Assembly (NCBI RefSeq): GCF_026339995.1
Contig: NZ_JAPEPT010000004.1
Location: forward strand, 682,001 to 746,000
Direction of reading: 5' to 3'
DNA: 64,000 nucleotides
From: Streptomyces sp. NBC_01481
GTDB lineage: Bacteria > Actinomycetota > Actinomycetes > Streptomycetales > Streptomycetaceae
A model generated the notes under the pieces. That model made no database searches. It was not told where the DNA came from and saw nothing but the letters and a program-made list of their open reading frames with translations. This document shows, in pieces, positions 42,178 to 50,898 of the stretch (within the stretch, counting starts at the first letter, position 1; each line of letters opens with the position of its first letter). A program made the translations under genes and the position numbers.

Positions 42178-44769
42178 TCAGGTGTGGGTGGGCACGACCG
42201 CGGCGGGGTTGCCGTAGACCGTGTACGCCAACCAGGTGGGATCCGCGGCATCGTGTCCGGCGTGACAGCGTGCCTGGTGGGCCGCAGCACCGAGCGCCTC
42301 GCCCGCGGAGAGAGACGCGTAGAAGGCTTCGGCGAACCGCTGGGCGCTGTCACTGCGCACCGCCCACAGCGTGCCCACAAAGGCTCCGGCACCGGCTCCC
42401 ATGAACTGCTGCGCCCACCCGAGCATCTGGGTGTACTGCGGGACCACTCCGGCGGCCCGGCATGCGTTGATGAAGACAAGCGGGCTGCTGCGTTCCAGGG
42501 CGCGGCGTGCGACCGCGCTGTTCAGCAGGGCCGGGACGAACGGGCCTCCCTCCAGGGCGATCGATGAACCACCGCCGCCGGTGTCGAAGGCGTTGTGGCA
42601 GGTGAAGTGCAGTGGCCCCGTCGTGCCGGCATCGATCACCGCGAGAATGTCGTCCAGTGTGTTGACGATCTTTCCGTTGCCGAGGATCCGGCTAAGCGAC
42701 TCGATCTCGCTCGAGCCGTTGACGGGTACCCGTGAGGAGATGACGTAGTGCGGCTCGTCGATGGGCAGGGCGGGGGAGCGTGGCTGACCCAGGCTGTTTC
42801 TCAGGACCGGAAACTGTTCGACCATGAACCCTTCGTCGCGCCCCGGCGCGATGGGGTAGAGCAGCTCCCACGGGATGACATCGTGCTCGGTCGCGATACT
42901 GAACGCCGTGATGTGATCCCGCAGCTGCCAGAACTGCTCTTTGATCAGGTCCGGAACCATTTCGATCCACAGACCGACGCCTGTCTCCTTCATCCAGCGC
43001 CGTGCATGGCCGCCGGTGTAGTCCCCACGGCCCGCTGCCAGTCTCTGCAACATGGCGAACGCCCGCTCCGTGGCCACTTCCGGGTTCGCCGTGAGGGCCT
43101 GGGCGAGAACGGCGCCGTAGATGCACCGGTCTGAGAGGAGCCGGAAAGTGTACTGGTCGCCCACGCGGTCGACGAGCAGCGTGACTTCACCGGGATTGCT
43201 GCGAATCTCCCCCACCGTGGCGGCGCTTGGCGACCCCACCTCGTAGGGGCCGTCGGACTCCACCGACACCTCGAGGCCGATCTCCGTGAGAAAGGTCCCG
43301 CCCGCCCAGGCAGTCACCCTGACGCGGTGGAGGCCTTCTTCCCGGGCCAGAAATGAGAATCGCGCCGGTGCCGGGTCACCCGACGGCGCCACAGTGATGG
43401 TCTGTTCCAAAGGTCCTTGAGGGTCCAGCCCGGCAGGCGCCTGCACAATGACGGTCAACGGCGTGCCCTCGCCGCCCGGTTCGAACCCCTGCAACGGGGC
43501 CGACACCTCGTTGTCAATGGATGAAGGGCTGGTCGGCACCCGTACGATCAGACTCACCGGCCCGGACAACGCCGCGTGAGAGGGCATCTGCGCCACCAGG
43601 AATCGGCTGGTCACCGGAGTGATCGGCGCTGTTTCCTCAGCCGAGGCCTCGCCCAAGGGCGAACGCCTCACTGCCGACGCCGAGCCCATTGCGTGTTGTG
43701 CCCATCCGGCGCCCCACTCACGAACGTGGTCGGCAGCATCGGCACGTGTCCACCACTCGACGGCACCGGTCGGCCTTCCGGTCCGCGCGAGGTAGCCGGC
43801 CAGCACCCGCATCGCCTCGACGTCACCCGTGACAGCCATCTCGTGCAGTTGCCACTCAACCCCGTCATCCCGAGCCCACTGAGCGGCTCGGCCCAGTCGC
43901 TCTGTCAGCCTCGCGGCCAGAGAAGAGGCGACACGGGCGTCCAGGGTGTCAGCACCCTCCCACCACTCGATGGCCTCGTCAGGGCGACCGAGGCGGGCAA
44001 GTGCTTCCGCGACCCATCGGACGTGCCGCGTCCCGCGGACGCGCGCCAGACGGTGCAGCTCCTTGCGTGACACCTCCTGGCGCGTATCCGCCGCAGCGCG
44101 GGCCACCAGCTCCGCCACCGCTGTGGCGTCACCACCGTCTGCCAGCTGCCGCAGCTGCTCCTCGGCTTCGGCCACGCGTCCTGCGCTGTCGAGGGCCGCG
44201 ACGAGTGCCCATTCGACGGTGGCACCGGCGGTGGCGGCACAGGTCAGCCATTCGACGGCTTCGGAGAGTCGCTCGGCGGCGCCGTCGGCCTGCAGGCGCT
44301 CCGCCAGCTCCAGCATCGCCTTTACGTCACCGCCCTTGGCCAGCCGTCGTAGCTGCTCCTCGGCTTCGGCCGCGCGTTCTGCGCTGTCGAGGGCCGCGAC
44401 GAGTTTCCACCGCAGGGGGGCGCCGGCGTTCGAGGCACGGGTCAGCCATTCGATAGCTTCGGAGAGCTGCTCACCGGCGCCGCCGATCTGCAGGCGCTTC
44501 GCCAGAGTCCCCATGGCGACCACGTCACCGCTCTCGGCCAACTGCCGCAACTGCCGTTCGACCTCGACGGCGCCCAGATAATCCGAAAGCTCGTGCAGCG
44601 CGGTCTCGTCGCCAGCCGCGGCCGACTTCTGCCACCACGCGATTGCTTCGTCGTGACGCCCATCCGCAGCCAACGCGGCGGCCAACACACGCATCGCGAA
44701 CGGGTCACCCGCCGCCGCGAGCCGCCACCGCCAGTCCTGCCCCTCCTGACCTGCCCCACCGCCCGACAC
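42178..44769 (-). CDS. Repeat-containing CHAT-domain protease
   Basis: 863 residues from GTG 44769. Residues 1-380 are alpha-helical TPR/Sel1-like repeats (EAIEWWEGADTLD; AEAEEQLRQLADGGDA), including two copies of a 66-residue unit that are near-identical at DNA level. A beta-sandwich-like middle follows. The C-terminal 250 residues are a CHAT caspase-like domain. The catalytic dyad is His725 (HFTCHNAF) and Cys770 (VFINACRAAG), and GAFVGTLWAV follows. CHAT proteases act in bacterial programmed-death or defence systems after activation by partners. It forms a tight two-gene unit with the Trypco2 gene. Confidence 0.85.
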   Translation of the reverse strand: MSGGGAGQEGQDWRWRLAAAGDPFAMRVLAAALAADGRHDEAIAWWQKSAAAGDETALHELSDYLGAVEVERQLRQLAESGDVVAMGTLAKRLQIGGAGEQLSEAIEWLTRASNAGAPLRWKLVAALDSAERAAEAEEQLRRLAKGGDVKAMLELAERLQADGAAERLSEAVEWLTCAATAGATVEWALVAALDSAGRVAEAEEQLRQLADGGDATAVAELVARAAADTRQEVSRKELHRLARVRGTRHVRWVAEALARLGRPDEAIEWWEGADTLDARVASSLAARLTERLGRAAQWARDDGVEWQLHEMAVTGDVEAMRVLAGYLARTGRPTGAVEWWTRADAADHVREWGAGWAQHAMGSASAVRRSPLGEASAEETAPITPVTSRFLVAQMPSHAALSGPVSLIVRVPTSPSSIDNEVSAPLQGFEPGGEGTPLTVIVQAPAGLDPQGPLEQTITVAPSGDPAPARFSFLAREEGLHRVRVTAWAGGTFLTEIGLEVSVESDGPYEVGSPSAATVGEIRSNPGEVTLLVDRVGDQYTFRLLSDRCIYGAVLAQALTANPEVATERAFAMLQRLAAGRGDYTGGHARRWMKETGVGLWIEMVPDLIKEQFWQLRDHITAFSIATEHDVIPWELLYPIAPGRDEGFMVEQFPVLRNSLGQPRSPALPIDEPHYVISSRVPVNGSSEIESLSRILGNGKIVNTLDDILAVIDAGTTGPLHFTCHNAFDTGGGGSSIALEGGPFVPALLNSAVARRALERSSPLVFINACRAAGVVPQYTQMLGWAQQFMGAGAGAFVGTLWAVRSDSAQRFAEAFYASLSAGEALGAAAHQARCHAGHDAADPTWLAYTVYGNPAAVVPTHT

Positions 44770-45089
44770 TCGCCCTCACCCCATGCCGCATCGTCACTGA
44801 AGGTAGACGGAGAATCACAGTAGGGCGATACGGTCGGCTTCACGCCGTTTTGCTCAAAGCGGGGGCACGGCCGTCCCTGCCGATACGCACGTGCTCAGGC
44901 CGGTGAAGTAGGCAGCCCGAGGAGACGGGTGTGGCCGGCAGCGACCCGAACACCTCCCCCTCACGGGGTGCCCGTGCCGCGGATCTCGCCGGGTGAGCTG
45001 CCGAACGCCAACGTCATCGCATCCAGGGGCGCTCCCGCCGCACAGACCGTGCTGCATCTCTCTCCACATGGGCATCGGTATTGGAACTC
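44770..45089. other. Intergenic region between the CHAT gene and the TetR gene
   Basis: About 320 bp containing the CHAT promoter region and the 3' flank of the TetR gene. No gene, hairpin or clear operator seen. Confidence 0.35.
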
Positions 45090-45701
45090 TTACCCTCCGG
45101 GCACGGTGCTCAAGGATGCGTCCAGTAGCGTCTTGGCGGCTCGCCAGGCATCCGTGAACACCTGTGCGTCGTTGGTGGAGGCTGCCAGCGCATTGGCGCC
45201 CTCGAAGATCACGGCGAATTGCCTGCCGAGTGTCTCCGGGTCGGCTGCTCCGGCCTCAGCAGCGGTGGCCACGAGGCGATCGCGGAAGGCTTGCTTGTGC
45301 CGCTGCGCGAGGCGGGCGACTGCCGGGAGCTCTCCTGCGCCTTCGACGACGGCGTTGTGGAAAGGGCATCCGCGGATGAGCGCCGGCGAGTCGCCCTCGA
45401 TGGGGGCGAAGATCGCCAGCAGTCGCTGAGCCGGGGTCAAGTCGGCGCGCTCCAGCTCTACTTCGGCGGCGATCGGTTTCTCCGACTCGAACCGGCGAAG
45501 GTACTCCTCCACCAGCGCGTTTTTGGTCGGGAAGTGCACATAGAAGGTCCGAGGCGAGACGTGCGCAGCCTCGATGAGCGCCGCCACACCGGTGGCGTGG
45601 ATACCGCGTGCGTAGAAGAGCTCCTCCGCCGCCTGCAGGATGCGCTCACGCGCGCCACGCCCGCCGCGGGTCGCCCCGGTAGTTGATGTCGTTGTGCCCA
45701 T
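45090..45701 (-). CDS. TetR-family repressor
   Basis: 203 residues from ATG 45701. N-terminal helix-turn-helix: ERILQAAEELFYARGIHATG, VAALIEAAHVSPRTFYVHFPTKNALVEEYL. The C-terminal helical domain contains RGCPFHNAVVEGAGE. It is divergent from the hydrolase-MBL operon, and the intervening region carries two exactly mirrored 18-bp sites. Autoregulation and repression of the operon are therefore likely. The inducer is unknown. The same frame remains open far upstream, but only this part is coding-like. Confidence 0.92.
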   Translation of the reverse strand: MGTTTSTTGATRGGRGARERILQAAEELFYARGIHATGVAALIEAAHVSPRTFYVHFPTKNALVEEYLRRFESEKPIAAEVELERADLTPAQRLLAIFAPIEGDSPALIRGCPFHNAVVEGAGELPAVARLAQRHKQAFRDRLVATAAEAGAADPETLGRQFAVIFEGANALAASTNDAQVFTDAWRAAKTLLDASLSTVPGG

Positions 45702-45709
45702 ACCCGTAA

Positions 45710-45778
45710 GTATAGCGATCGCTTTACATCTGACGCGGAGAGGGGTAGCCTCCATGTCAGGTAAAGCGATCGCTATAC
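45710..45778. promoter_or_regulatory. Twin TetR operator between divergent genes
   Basis: GTATAGCGATCGCTTTAC (45710-45727) and GTAAAGCGATCGCTATAC (45761-45778) are exact reverse complements of each other. Each carries the perfect palindrome AGCGATCGCT. Spacing centre to centre is 51 bp, and both are AT-richer than the surroundings. They flank the divergent promoter and fit a TetR binding-site pair. Confidence 0.85.
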
Positions 45779-45869
45779 CTTGATGGCGCTCAGTGGCCCA
45801 GTGCCGGCTCCTGCCCACCCGAGCATCGATCACGGCTCCCGCGAGGCCGACCCTGAAAGGGAGAGTCCG

Positions 45870-46712
45870 GTGACCCAGTCCTACGCGCAGGCGCCTATCA
45901 AGACGGTGTCTGCAGCCAACGGCATCGAGTACGCGTATCGCGAGGTCGGCGAGGGCGGGGTACCGCTGGTTCTGCTCATGCATTTCCGGGGCAACCTCGA
46001 CTACTGGGATCCGGCGCTGGTCGACGCCCTGGCCCAGGGCCGGCGCGTCATCGCCTTCGACAACACCGGCGTCGGCGGATCCAGCGGCACCTCGCCCAGC
46101 ACGGTCACGCAGATGGCACTGGACGCCATCGCCTTCATCGACGCCCTGGACCTGGCGCAGGTCGACATCCTCGGCTTCTCCCTGGGCTCCTTCGTGGCCC
46201 AGGAGATCGCGCTGATCCGGCCCGCGCTGGTACGGCGTCTCGTGCTCGCCTCGGCAGCGCCCCAGGGCGCGCCCGGCATGCACGGGTGGGCGCAGTGGGT
46301 CATCGACTCGGTGGGCAAGCCGGAGGTCGTTCCCGCATTGGTGCTCGACGTCTTCTACACCCACTCGCCGGAGAGCCGGTTGGCCGGCGAGAAGGCCATG
46401 GGGCGGATGTTCTCCCGGGCCGAGCTGGATGCGCCCACCACGTGGCAGACGCGCCAGGCGCAGTACGACGCGGTCACCGCCTGGGGCATCCCCAGCTTCT
46501 CGCTCCTGGAGCGGGTGACCGCGATCCGGGCACCGGTGTTCGTCGCAGGCGGCGACAGCGACCCGATGATCCTCCCGCGCTACTCCCACCTGCTGGCCGG
46601 GCTCATCCCCGGCGCGGAGATCAAGATCTACCCGGACGCGGCGCACGGCTTCCTCTTCCAGCACCACGAAGAGTTCGCACGTGACGTCAAGGAGTTCCTC
46701 GAACGCGTGTGA
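45870..46712 (+). CDS. Alpha/beta hydrolase
   Basis: 280 residues from GTG 45870 with AAAGGGAGAG upstream. Typical alpha/beta fold: oxyanion region LLMHFRGNLDYWD, nucleophile Ser104 in GFSLG, acid in GGDSDPMILP, histidine in DAAHGFLFQH. It resembles haloperoxidase/esterase-like hydrolases. It is first in a TetR-controlled operon, 57 bp before the MBL-fold gene. The pair looks like an inducible hydrolytic detoxification or catabolic unit. Confidence 0.85.
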   Translation: MTQSYAQAPIKTVSAANGIEYAYREVGEGGVPLVLLMHFRGNLDYWDPALVDALAQGRRVIAFDNTGVGGSSGTSPSTVTQMALDAIAFIDALDLAQVDILGFSLGSFVAQEIALIRPALVRRLVLASAAPQGAPGMHGWAQWVIDSVGKPEVVPALVLDVFYTHSPESRLAGEKAMGRMFSRAELDAPTTWQTRQAQYDAVTAWGIPSFSLLERVTAIRAPVFVAGGDSDPMILPRYSHLLAGLIPGAEIKIYPDAAHGFLFQHHEEFARDVKEFLERV

Positions 46713-46769
46713 ACAGCCCGACGACGACACCAACCACCAGACCACATGCAGTGATTGACAGGAGACATC

Positions 46770-47684
46770 ATGTCCACCCAGAGCAACCTCAGCACCAACT
46801 CCGGCCTCGGTTATGGCGTGTTCGTCGCGGACCCGCTGCCCATGGCCGGTCCCGGACCGCTCCCGAACGGAGAACCCCGCAACTTCCAGCCCATCGCGGT
46901 CACCCTGATCCACGGCACGCAGGACGCCGTGCTCGTCGACCCGCCGCTCACCGTCGACCAGGCGCAAGCGGTCGGTGACTGGGTCGAGGCGAGCGGGAAG
47001 CGGCTGACGCACATCGTCGTCACCCACGGGCACGGCGACCACTGGTTCACCGCCGGGGGGCTGGCCGAGCGCTTCGGCGCCCAGGTGGTCACTTCTGCAG
47101 GCGCCGTCGCACAGATGCACAACAACGTGTATGCCCGGGAGGTGCTGTGGGACGTGATGTGGCCGGGCCAGATCCCCCCGTCCCCCGTCACGGCCGTCAC
47201 GGTGCCCGGCAACCGCCTCACCCTCGAAGGACACGACCTCAACATCGTCGAAGTGGGGCACGCAGACAGCGACGACAGCGCGGTGCTGCACGTGCCGGAC
47301 CTCGATCTGGTGGTGGCCGGCGACGTGATCTACAACGGCGTGCACATGTACCTCGCTGAGTCAGCCGACGGCAACCTCGGCCCCTGGCGCAAGGCCATCG
47401 ACACCGTCGCCACACTGGAACCGCGCCGGATCGTGGCGAGTCACCAGAACAAGGCCCTCGACGACAACGCGGAGCGGCTCATCGCAGAGACCCGCCGATA
47501 CCTCGACGACGCCGAGGCCGATCTGGCCGCGCACGACACCCCGGTGGAGTTCTTCGACTCAATGCTCAAGCGCTACCCGGAACACCTCGGCCCGACCGTT
47601 TTGTGGGTCAGCTCCCGCGCCCTCTACCTCGCGCGTGAGGGCGGCGACCCGGTGCAGAACCTCGTAGCAGCCTGGCGGCTGTAA
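46770..47684 (+). CDS. Metallo-beta-lactamase-fold hydrolase
   Basis: 304 residues from ATG 46770 with AGGAGA upstream. The zinc-binding motif is THGHGDH (His86, His88, Asp90, His91), with further ligands around VGHADSDDSAVLHV and VVAGDVIYNGVH, and a late His in IVASHQNKAL. This is the full ligand set of the superfamily. The substrate is not clear; quorum-signal lactones or xenobiotic esters are possible. Co-regulated with the alpha/beta hydrolase. Confidence 0.88.
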   Translation: MSTQSNLSTNSGLGYGVFVADPLPMAGPGPLPNGEPRNFQPIAVTLIHGTQDAVLVDPPLTVDQAQAVGDWVEASGKRLTHIVVTHGHGDHWFTAGGLAERFGAQVVTSAGAVAQMHNNVYAREVLWDVMWPGQIPPSPVTAVTVPGNRLTLEGHDLNIVEVGHADSDDSAVLHVPDLDLVVAGDVIYNGVHMYLAESADGNLGPWRKAIDTVATLEPRRIVASHQNKALDDNAERLIAETRRYLDDAEADLAAHDTPVEFFDSMLKRYPEHLGPTVLWVSSRALYLAREGGDPVQNLVAAWRL

Positions 47685-47720
47685 GCCAATCCGAAGACGC
47701 CGCCAAGGCCACTGTTCGCA

Positions 47721-48020
47721 CTACCTGGTTGCTACATCGCTCGAGCAACCCGGAGAACCCACCCCACGAATGGATACGACCTGGGAACGGAGGCTGACGC
47801 GGAGGGCCACCGTCTCACCCTTGGCCGGGAGCTTCTCCAGCTTCAGATCGACCGCGACACAACTGGCCGGGCTCTCCGACCGGGGGCTGGCCGGGACGTT
47901 GAGCGTACATTTCGGGCGCGCGGACTGTGGGACAGCGGTCGCCGTCGACGCGAGCCCACTCGGTATGACGACGGCCGCCGCGCCGATCAGGGCGACCCAT
48001 CGCGCGAACTTCCAGATCAT
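47721..48020 (-). CDS. Small exported hypothetical protein
   Basis: 99 residues from ATG 48020. A signal peptide (KFARWVALIGAAAVVIPSGLASTATA) is followed by a short mature domain with three cysteines (PKCTLN, PASCVAVDLKLEKL, PGCSSD). It stands alone between convergent and divergent neighbours. The family is unknown. Confidence 0.6.
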   Translation of the reverse strand: MIWKFARWVALIGAAAVVIPSGLASTATAVPQSARPKCTLNVPASPRSESPASCVAVDLKLEKLPAKGETVALRVSLRSQVVSIRGVGSPGCSSDVATR

Positions 48021-48482
48021 CTCATTTCAGTCCTCTGCTGAGACGGGAGCTCCGGGTGGGGCTGCCGGGACGTCGGCACAGCACGGACCCACGGCAGTTG
48101 AGGGTGCAATATCACATCACACAAAACTTTGCGTCGTTCAACCAGCACGCGGTGTGAGGATGCCCCTCGCCGGCCATCGGCGGGGCGGGGGAGCGGTGGT
48201 CCGGAAACCAGCCGCCAACGGGTCCCGGGCGGCAAGGCGTACGCCGATCTCGTCAATCTGGTGGCCGATGCTCTGGGCCAGGACGGTTCCCGTGCTGTCG
48301 TGGGCGCTGACCGGAACGTCGAGACTGCGGCGCGCCGGCACAGGCACTCACACAACCGCCAGGTGCTCAGTCACAGTTGTGCCGAAGCACGCTCCATTTC
48401 ACATGGGCAGGCTTGTCGTCACCGAGACCGCTCGCGATGTTTCCGGACGTGTGGCCGGACCGCCCTGTGATGGGATGTGCGC
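48021..48482. other. Intergenic region
   Basis: About 460 bp with no supported gene. It includes an imperfect GC-rich hairpin near 48160-48186 (CCCCTCGCCG paired with CGGCGGGG). Frames on both strands lack family features. Confidence 0.35.
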
Positions 48483-49337
48483 ATGAGTGAGTCGTCCCTG
48501 CGTGACCGTATTGAGCGGTACTACGCAACTGTGCCGCTGCTGTTCGCCGAAGCCGAGGAGTTCGGTCCGCTGCGTCTCTTCGTACGAAAGGAGCCCGGCG
48601 CGCCGTACTACGGCGGCCCCAATCATGCCCGCCCCACCTCGGCAAGCTCTGCGGTTGTCACCGCCGCCGACATCGCTCGGGTGCGTGCCCGGCAGCGCGA
48701 ACTCGGCGTCCCGGATGCCTTCGAGTGGCTCGCCGAGGTAACGCCTTCGCTGCGCATCCGTATCGAGGAAGCGGGGCTCCCGGTCGCGGAACGCCCGCTG
48801 ATGGTCCTCGACCCGGACCACCGGCTGCCGTCGCAGCCCCTTCCCGAGGGCGTCACGATCCGGGCCCTGGCTGCAGACGATCCCGCTCTGCCCGCCGTCC
48901 TGGCCCTCCCAGGGCTGGCCTTCGCGGCAGAGGGCACGGCGGTGGGGTCGGCGGGCCGCACCGAGCTGGCGATGGCAGCCGAGAAACTTGTAACAGACGG
49001 CACGGCGTCAACGACCCGCCCTTCACTCCGCGCCGGCCACAAGACGCTGGTCGCGGCTTTTGCTCCGGACGGCACCCCGTTGGCCGCAGGCCACTACCAC
49101 CCGGCCAACGCAACCACCGAGATCGGAGGAATCTGCACCCTCCCCACCGCCCGCCGCCAGGGGCTCAGCGCTGCTGTCACAAGGGCCTTGGCCACCCACG
49201 CCCGCGACCACGGCATACGCACCGTCTTCCTCGCCTACGCCGAGGACGAGGTGGCTCGCATATACGCCCGCCTCGGGTTCCGCCCAGCCGGCACCACGCT
49301 GCTAATCGCCAACCAGCCGGCTCGCGGACAGCTGTAA
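48483..49337 (+). CDS. GNAT-family N-acetyltransferase
   Basis: 284 residues from ATG 48483. The C-terminal half is a GNAT domain: GHYHPANATTEIGGICTLPT, then the acetyl-CoA loop ARRQGLSAAVTRAL and YAEDEVARIYARLGFRPAG. The N-terminal half resembles the non-catalytic part of two-domain actinomycete GNATs. Substrate unknown; single-gene unit. Confidence 0.82.
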   Translation: MSESSLRDRIERYYATVPLLFAEAEEFGPLRLFVRKEPGAPYYGGPNHARPTSASSAVVTAADIARVRARQRELGVPDAFEWLAEVTPSLRIRIEEAGLPVAERPLMVLDPDHRLPSQPLPEGVTIRALAADDPALPAVLALPGLAFAAEGTAVGSAGRTELAMAAEKLVTDGTASTTRPSLRAGHKTLVAAFAPDGTPLAAGHYHPANATTEIGGICTLPTARRQGLSAAVTRALATHARDHGIRTVFLAYAEDEVARIYARLGFRPAGTTLLIANQPARGQL

Positions 49338-49391
49338 GCCGACGCGCGGGCGCGGACATTGTCCTCAGGCCCGCGCCCTGATCGTCGGGGC

Positions 49392-49640
49392 ATGACGACC
49401 GATGACACGCAGCAGCCGGGCCCGAAGCGGAGCAAAGTCCTGGACGCCCTGGCACGCGCGGAGCGCGCCGTGTTCACCCGTCCCGCCCCGAAATCCGCGC
49501 CGGCCCAGATGAAATTCCTCCTTTGTCACGGCCCCCGCAGGGACGCCCAATATGTCGGTCGGCCTGCCGGGTCGTCGCCCGGCGCGCGCCGGTGGGTAGA
49601 CGGTCGAGCCAGGACCCGGGTTCGGCGACGTCGCACGGGT
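49392..49640 (+). pseudogene. Tpg-like (telomere terminal protein) N-terminal fragment
   Basis: The frame from ATG 49392 reads DALARAERAVFTRPAPKSAP followed by AQMKFLL. This resembles the N-terminus of Streptomyces terminal proteins Tpg (xFTRxAPKSAxAQMRFL). A possible degenerate helix-turn-helix follows (RDAQYVG..., ARRWVDGRARTR). The long Tpg body is absent. If correct, it is a leftover of a linear-replicon telomere gene. Confidence 0.45.
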
Positions 49641-49671
49641 CGGATGTGGCCTCGCAGGGGGCAGCGGTCAA

Positions 49672-49860
49672 GTCCATGTCCCGAACGTCGCAGGCGATCC
49701 GGCTGAGCAGGATCCGGAACGCTTGGCGCTCATTCTCATCGAGCGCCTCAAGGAGCCGGTCTTCGGCTTCCCGTACCTGCCGCTGCAGGTCCTGGAGGGT
49801 GTCGACGCCCCGGGCGGTGGCGACGATCTTGCGCTGGCGTCGATCGCCACAGGTGTCCGG
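49672..49860 (-). pseudogene. MarR-family regulator C-terminal fragment
   Basis: The minus-strand frame reads RRQRKIVATARGVDTLQDLQ, then REAEDRLLEALDENERQAFR and ILLSRIA. This matches the end of the wing and the C-terminal dimer helix of MarR proteins. The helix-turn-helix is missing; upstream frames contain ARLAAWLVGSGRRRVRKVVE in another frame. Confidence 0.55.
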
Positions 49861-49971
49861 TCGGCTGAACCTGACCGTGCGCTATGCCGGCCGCTCCACC
49901 ACCTTGCGCACCCGTCGCCTGCCCGAACCCACCAACCACGCCGCGAGCCTGGCTCGCACCGGATACGACGC

Positions 49972-50619
49972 CTACAGCGCCGACGGCGGTACCTCGACGA
50001 CGAAGAACAGGAAGGTGGTTTTGGTCGAAAGATCGTGGAAGTCGTCGGGGAACAGCTCACGGGCGGCCGGGTCGGGCTGCGGCTCGCTGATGACGGCAAG
50101 GCGGAAGCCGGCGGTGGTGAAGGCATCGGTCATCGCGTGCAATGGCTTGCGCCAGAACCTCATCGGGACGGACTGCCCGTTGAACGTCCAGTCGAAGTTA
50201 TAGCTGGTGGTCGCAAAGTAGTCGGGCCGAGGATCCTGGATCGTGTAGGCCACGAAAGGGTGGTCCACCGACGCGATCAGTCGGCCGCCGGGCCTGAGCA
50301 CTCGCCGCATCTCGGCCAGCGTCGGTCCCCAATCCTCCAGGTAGTGCAGGACCAGCGACGCGACCACGTCGTCGAACGCACCGTCGGCGAAGGGCAGGGG
50401 TTCGCTCAGATCGACCACGTGCAGGGCTACGTCGTCACCGAGGCGCCGCCTGGCCAGTGCCAGCATCCCGGCGCTGGCGTCGATGCCGGTGACGACCGCA
50501 CCGCGGTCGCGTAGTGCAGCGGACAGGGGGCCCGAGCCGCAACCAGCGTCCAGGACCCGACGGCCATCCACGTCTCCGGCGAGGGCCAACATCGCGGGCC
50601 GCTCGTAGTACGCGTTCAC
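49972..50619 (-). CDS. SAM-dependent methyltransferase, possibly frameshifted at its N-terminus
   Basis: 215 residues if started at GTG 50619. Motif I VLDAGCGSGPLS near 22-33, motif II TGIDASAGML, motif IV ASLVLHYLEDW, motif V RVLRPGGRLIASV. The family-typical sequence continues upstream in the same frame (ANDYDCFAEAFSAETENNL), but no start codon occurs there. An ATG at 50733 gives MDRVTDMPESFAQ in a different frame, so a one-base shift near 50680-50700 probably separates the two. The gene may be broken or just mis-started. Confidence 0.75.
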   Translation of the reverse strand: MNAYYERPAMLALAGDVDGRRVLDAGCGSGPLSAALRDRGAVVTGIDASAGMLALARRRLGDDVALHVVDLSEPLPFADGAFDDVVASLVLHYLEDWGPTLAEMRRVLRPGGRLIASVDHPFVAYTIQDPRPDYFATTSYNFDWTFNGQSVPMRFWRKPLHAMTDAFTTAGFRLAVISEPQPDPAARELFPDDFHDLSTKTTFLFFVVEVPPSAL

Positions 50620-50898
50620 GAGGTTGTTCTCGGTTTCGGCGGAGAACGCCTCGGCGAAGCAGTCGTAGTCATTCGCCTGGGCCGGACTGCAGGCTGGGCG
50701 AAGCTCTCGGGCATGTCGGTTACTCGGTCCATCGTCGCAGCCTAGTTTTCACATGATCCGCCGGACAGAACCTAATGAACCCGCGGGCCTGTTCACGTTA
50801 CGGCCCGCCGCCTCGCTGATCGCGCGCAACCGACGACGAGCTGGACATCGCCACTGTGATGGTCCTGGGGATCAGGTCGAGTGCCTGCGGGTAGGCCC

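Noticed and set aside
45702..47345. Upstream extension of the TetR reading frame to 751 codons
   Set aside because: The extension is antisense to the hydrolase and MBL genes; the TetR start at 45701 is followed by a normal N-terminal helix-turn-helix.
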